Below, piece by piece: positions 7,000 to 9,705 of a DNA stretch of 9,705 nt. A program made the position numbers and the translations under genes. Within the stretch, counting starts at the first letter, position 1; each line of letters opens with the position of its first letter. Location: NCBI GenBank assembly GCA_030620065.1, contig JAUXFJ010000041.1:1-9705 (forward strand), written 5' to 3'. This DNA is from Anaerolineaceae bacterium (GTDB lineage: Bacteria; Chloroflexota; Anaerolineae; Anaerolineales; Anaerolineaceae). The notes beneath the pieces were generated by a model. It searched no databases and was not told where the DNA came from. It saw only the letters and a list, made by a program, of their open reading frames with translations.

Positions 7000-7029
7000 T
7001 TGAGAAAATGATATATATGTTCGTTATAT
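7000..7029 (+). promoter_or_regulatory. Possible promoter for the PPK2-kinase pair
   Basis: TTGAGA (7000-7005) and TTATAT (7024-7029) are separated by 18 bp, in AT-rich DNA between the terminator and the PPK2 gene. The -10 match is poor and AT-rich sequence gives many such hits. A promoter must exist in this gap or further upstream, because the terminator isolates the pair from the Hsp20 gene. Confidence 0.25.
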
Positions 7030-7048
7030 CTGTCGATATCCATATATA
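7012..7048. repeat. Nested AT-rich inverted repeat upstream of PPK2
   Basis: TATATATG (7012-7019) pairs with CATATATA (7041-7048), and inside it ATATC (7026-7030) pairs with GATAT (7035-7039) around a 4-base loop. It overlaps the candidate -10 region, so it could be an operator or an mRNA leader hairpin. Confidence 0.35.
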
Positions 7049-7094
7049 ATTATGGCAGCGATATCAAACGATTTGACAATGAAAGGCAGGGACC

Positions 7095-7925
7095 ATGAAG
7101 GACTATCGTGTGCCTACAAAAGGGGGGATAAAACTGGATGATTATGACCCGAATGACGTGGGTGAATATGAGGGTGGTAAACAAACCGCTAAGGATATTC
7201 TGCAAGAGCTTAACGAGGAGCTTGAGGCGTTGCAGGAGCTGCTTTATGCGGAGCATAAGCATAAGCTGTTGATCGTATTGCAGGGTATGGATACCAGCGG
7301 GAAAGATGGCACGATCCGGCATGTCTTTGAAGGGGTGAACCCGCAAGGGGTTAAGGTCGCCAGCTTTAAAGTGCCCACGCCGGTTGAACTTGATCATGAT
7401 TATCTGTGGCGCGTTCATCAGAAGACGCCCGCTAAAGGCGAGATCGTGATCTTTAACCGTTCACATTATGAGGATGTGCTGGTGGTAAGGGTGCATAATC
7501 TGGTTCCAAAAGAGACCTGGCAGAAGCGCTACCGCCACATCAACGAGTTTGAACGCAGGCTTGCCGAAGAGGGCGCGACCATCCTGAAATTTTATCTGCA
7601 CATTAATCAAGATGAACAGGCGCAACGCTTTTTAGAGCGGGTAGAAAAACCGCATAAGCATTGGAAGTTCAACCCCGGCGATCTGGAAGAGCGCAAGTAC
7701 TGGAAGGACTATCAACGTGCTTATGAAGATGCGCTGAAGCGTACCAGTAAAACCTGGGCTCCCTGGTATGTTATCCCCGCTAATCATAAGTGGTACCGCA
7801 ACCTGGTTGTGGCAGCTGTGATCGTAGAGTCGCTTAAGAACCTCAAGATGAGCTATCCTGCTGATGTAGAGGATCTTGAGACCTATCACAAGCGTTTGCT
7901 GGAAATGACGCTTTCAAAGGCATAG
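7095..7925 (+). CDS. ppk2: Polyphosphate:nucleotide phosphotransferase, PPK2 family
   Basis: The enzyme moves phosphate between inorganic polyphosphate and nucleotides (typically AMP or ADP, making ADP or ATP) in the cytoplasm. The product has 276 residues, the usual size of a single-domain PPK2. The Walker A loop is GMDTSGKDGT (64-73), with Asp66 and Lys70. The Walker B region is GEIVIFNRSHYEDVLVVR (115-132), containing Arg122 and Arg132. The lid module follows at about 175-205, with the ERVEKPHKHWKFNPGDLEER segment. The motif style resembles the one-domain proteins annotated as PPK2 family (TIGR03709-like, class III-like); whether AMP or ADP is preferred cannot be decided by eye. AGGG at 7088-7091 and AAAGG at 7082-7086 precede the ATG. 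The next gene starts 4 bp after its stop, suggesting one transcript. Confidence 0.95.
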   Translation: MKDYRVPTKGGIKLDDYDPNDVGEYEGGKQTAKDILQELNEELEALQELLYAEHKHKLLIVLQGMDTSGKDGTIRHVFEGVNPQGVKVASFKVPTPVELDHDYLWRVHQKTPAKGEIVIFNRSHYEDVLVVRVHNLVPKETWQKRYRHINEFERRLAEEGATILKFYLHINQDEQAQRFLERVEKPHKHWKFNPGDLEERKYWKDYQRAYEDALKRTSKTWAPWYVIPANHKWYRNLVVAAVIVESLKNLKMSYPADVEDLETYHKRLLEMTLSKA

Positions 7926-7929
7926 GATC

Positions 7930-8952
7930 ATGGGAGATGGGCAAGAGCAAACACTGCGTTGCGCGTTGATCGGGAAGTTACAGCGTGATACTATTCTGCC
8001 TGTCAGCGGGCCCGCAGCGATTGATGTTCTGGGCGGCAATTTGACTTATGCGGCAGTGGGTATGCACCTGTGGGGAGAAAAGGCAAGCTTGCTGGCAAAA
8101 ACAAACGCAGATTTTCCACAGGCATGGCTAAAACGGTTTGAGGATTGGGGTTTTAACCTGCAGGGGATAAAAGTTGCACTTGAGGAGATGGACATGCGGT
8201 GGTTTGTTGCATATTCCGACCCCCAGAGCCCGCACTATGAGGAGCCAATTACTTATTTTGCAGAGCGAGAATTAGCTTTTCCGCTCAATCTACTTAAATA
8301 TTACGGTGGTGGCGTGAAACGGTGCAGTAAGACCCAGTATGACCCGTGGAGTATCCGCATTTCGGATATTCCGGATGCATATCAGGAAGTCAGTGCGGTG
8401 CATATTTGCCCGATTGATTATTTATCGCATGCGGCTTTGCCCACCATGCTAGGCAGAGGGCATGTGCAGACAATCACGATGAGTCCTGCGCCAGGCTACA
8501 TGGATCCTGTGTTTTGGGATGAAATGCCTGGCTTATTATCTGACTTGACGGCTTTTATTGCAGGCGAGGATGAGGTGCGCCAGCTTTTTCAGGGGCGCAG
8601 TAGTGACCTGTGGGAAATTGCCAAGCAACTTTCCGATTATGGCCCTGAGTATGTGCTCATCCGGCTAAAAGATTGGGGATATTATCTCTATGACGGCGTC
8701 AGCGGACGGCGCAGGGTTGTGCCTTCTTATCCGGTACAGGTGGCTGATCCAACTGGCGCGGCGGATGCCTTTGCTGGTGGATTCCTGGCGGTATATAGCC
8801 AGACTTACGACCCATTAGAGGCTGCTTTATGCGGGAACATCGCTGCGTCACTTGTACTTGAAGGCTGTGGGCCATTTTTTGCGCTGAGTGCCATGCCCGG
8901 TTTAAAAGAAGCCAGATTGGCTGCACTCCGAGATATGGTGAGCGAAGTTTGA
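7930..8952 (+). CDS. PfkB / ribokinase-family carbohydrate kinase
   Basis: The product is a 340-residue kinase of the PfkB fold, which phosphorylates a sugar or nucleoside-like hydroxyl with ATP. The N-terminal part has the substrate-side GGNLTYAA motif (35-42). The C-terminal signature is DPTGAADAFAGGFL (273-286), with Asp279 as the expected catalytic base. The usual anion-hole motif GAGD reads GAAD here, a small Gly-to-Ala change. The middle of the protein (about 85-150) is longer and more polar than in a plain ribokinase, so the substrate cannot be inferred. The start lies 4 bp after the PPK2 stop, with only a weak AGG upstream, so translational coupling is likely. The pairing with a polyphosphate kinase may be simple operon proximity. 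Confidence 0.88.
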   Translation: MGDGQEQTLRCALIGKLQRDTILPVSGPAAIDVLGGNLTYAAVGMHLWGEKASLLAKTNADFPQAWLKRFEDWGFNLQGIKVALEEMDMRWFVAYSDPQSPHYEEPITYFAERELAFPLNLLKYYGGGVKRCSKTQYDPWSIRISDIPDAYQEVSAVHICPIDYLSHAALPTMLGRGHVQTITMSPAPGYMDPVFWDEMPGLLSDLTAFIAGEDEVRQLFQGRSSDLWEIAKQLSDYGPEYVLIRLKDWGYYLYDGVSGRRRVVPSYPVQVADPTGAADAFAGGFLAVYSQTYDPLEAALCGNIAASLVLEGCGPFFALSAMPGLKEARLAALRDMVSEV

Positions 8953-8954
8953 AA

Positions 8955-9705
8955 TTATTGTAAGTGTTTTTTTAATCTGTGTTTTAAGCGCAGGCTCAAA
9001 GAGTTGCGGCGGACTGTTCTTACGATGTGTTTACTTGACTGGTTTGCTGCAAGAAGATTGGCAGCATGGGTGCTGAACCTTGCCAGTTCGTATTCCCTCA
9101 CCAATATGTCAACTTGGGGGGACACCTCAGGCATTATTTTGCTTAACGCAAGGCCGCGTTCCGCAGGTGTGTCGGTCAGATCTACCGGTTGCCTCAAGCG
9201 TTTAATTGCTTTGGCGAGTGAACTGTATGTTTTTTCAAAGAGCGAATGTTCTCTGCTCTGGTTCAAGCGCTGAAGCCAATTGGGGGTATCCCAACCTCGC
9301 TTATTAAACCCATCTACGACTATCGATGAAAGGGGTCTTAACCTGACCAGGGGTGTTGCGATCCACCATACAAACAAAGCGAAAATCGGGGAGAGCATAA
9401 AGGGTCCAAACCATGCCAGAATAAGAGTTAAAGGTTTGTCAGTGACAATTTGGGGACTAAAAACTTTTGCAGGGGCTGGTTCGGCTGCAGGAAGGTCATT
9501 AAAAACTTCTTCCTCTTCAATAGATGGTAAATTGGAATATGGGATAGCTGGAGTGGATGATGAGGTGCCCAGCGGCAGCGTGCGCGCCGGTTGGGCGGAT
9601 GTTGGTTCAAACTCAACCCAGCCGTAATCGTTGAAGTAAACTTCAGGCCAGGCATGACTGTCTTTTTGGCGGACAGTGTACAAACCTTCAGCTTTGTTAA
9701 ATTCA
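8955..9705 (-). CDS. Transglutaminase-like membrane protein, C-terminal part (5' end beyond window)
   Basis: The reading frame is open to the right edge, so only the last 249 residues are seen. Near the visible start is the end of a transglutaminase-like cysteine protease-fold domain: HAWPEVYF with the catalytic His (codon at 9654-9656), then YGWVEFEPT. Glu stands where many family members have the third catalytic Asp (FDPT); EFEPT variants are known to me in this family. The catalytic Cys should be further upstream. A Pro/Glu-rich linker (about 30-80, counted from the Leu at 9683) leads to one membrane segment (84-112) and a charged cytoplasmic tail resembling the DUF4129 tail of TgpA-type proteins. 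Such proteins usually have several N-terminal membrane segments and sit near MoxR/DUF58 genes; neither is in view. It converges on the kinase gene. Confidence 0.85.
   Translation of the reverse strand, partial: EFNKAEGLYTVRQKDSHAWPEVYFNDYGWVEFEPTSAQPARTLPLGTSSSTPAIPYSNLPSIEEEEVFNDLPAAEPAPAKVFSPQIVTDKPLTLILAWFGPFMLSPIFALFVWWIATPLVRLRPLSSIVVDGFNKRGWDTPNWLQRLNQSREHSLFEKTYSSLAKAIKRLRQPVDLTDTPAERGLALSKIMPEVSPQVDILVREYELARFSTHAANLLAANQSSKHIVRTVRRNSLSLRLKHRLKKHLQ

Noticed and set aside
7074..7079. TTGACA as a -35 element before PPK2
   Set aside because: A matching -10 box would fall inside the coding sequence, downstream of the start codon.
9280..9627. A 115-residue plus-strand ORF at the right end
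   Set aside because: The opposite strand encodes a recognisable transglutaminase-like protein across the same interval.
1..9705. CRISPR arrays, tRNA or rRNA genes, IS elements
   Set aside because: I saw no regularly spaced direct repeats, no tRNA cloverleaf or rRNA-like sequence, and no transposase-like protein or terminal repeats.

Overview
The window looks like a bacterial chromosomal segment with two parts of different character. The right part (about 6.3-9.7 kb) is moderate in GC and carries housekeeping-type genes: a small heat-shock protein, a PPK2 polyphosphate kinase, a PfkB-type kinase and a transglutaminase-like membrane protein. This gene set and the protein style would fit a Chloroflexota (Anaerolineae-like) genome, but that placement is a weak inference; nothing here is a taxonomic marker.

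The left part (about 1-4.85 kb) is a mosaic. Four genes all point rightward: three multi-pass membrane proteins and one lipoprotein with a TolB-like propeller. Their base composition differs visibly from gene to gene (AT-rich, GC-rich, AT-rich, intermediate). The gaps at 2363-2491, 3351-3473 and 4724-4852 are 123-129 bp imperfect inverted repeats. Each begins with an RYYYAAC-like box just after a stop codon and ends with a GTTRRRY-like box 20-80 bp before the next start. That is the layout of integron attC recombination sites, so I read the region as the distal part of an integron gene-cassette array. Weaker candidates lie at 1015-1136 and at the left edge (box at 27-33). No integrase gene is in the window; if the reading is right, attI/intI should lie to the left.

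The most striking point is that the first three cassettes encode very divergent members of one membrane-protein family. They share the same N-terminal layout (AE/FE motif, a conserved motif about 53 residues later, then a W/F-x-x-P motif) but differ in composition and C-terminal length. Separate capture of related cassettes therefore seems more likely than local duplication.

At 4874-6256, just after the last attC candidate, sits an AT-rich class 3-type aldehyde dehydrogenase with no recognisable attC downstream. It marks the array boundary or is a cassette that lost its site. A promoter-like sequence (6345-6373) precedes the Hsp20 gene (6453-6932), which ends in a strong hairpin terminator. 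PPK2 (7095-7925) and the PfkB-family kinase (7930-8952) are 4 bp apart and probably co-transcribed. The last gene runs on the minus strand, converges on the kinase gene with a 2-bp gap, and continues past the right edge.
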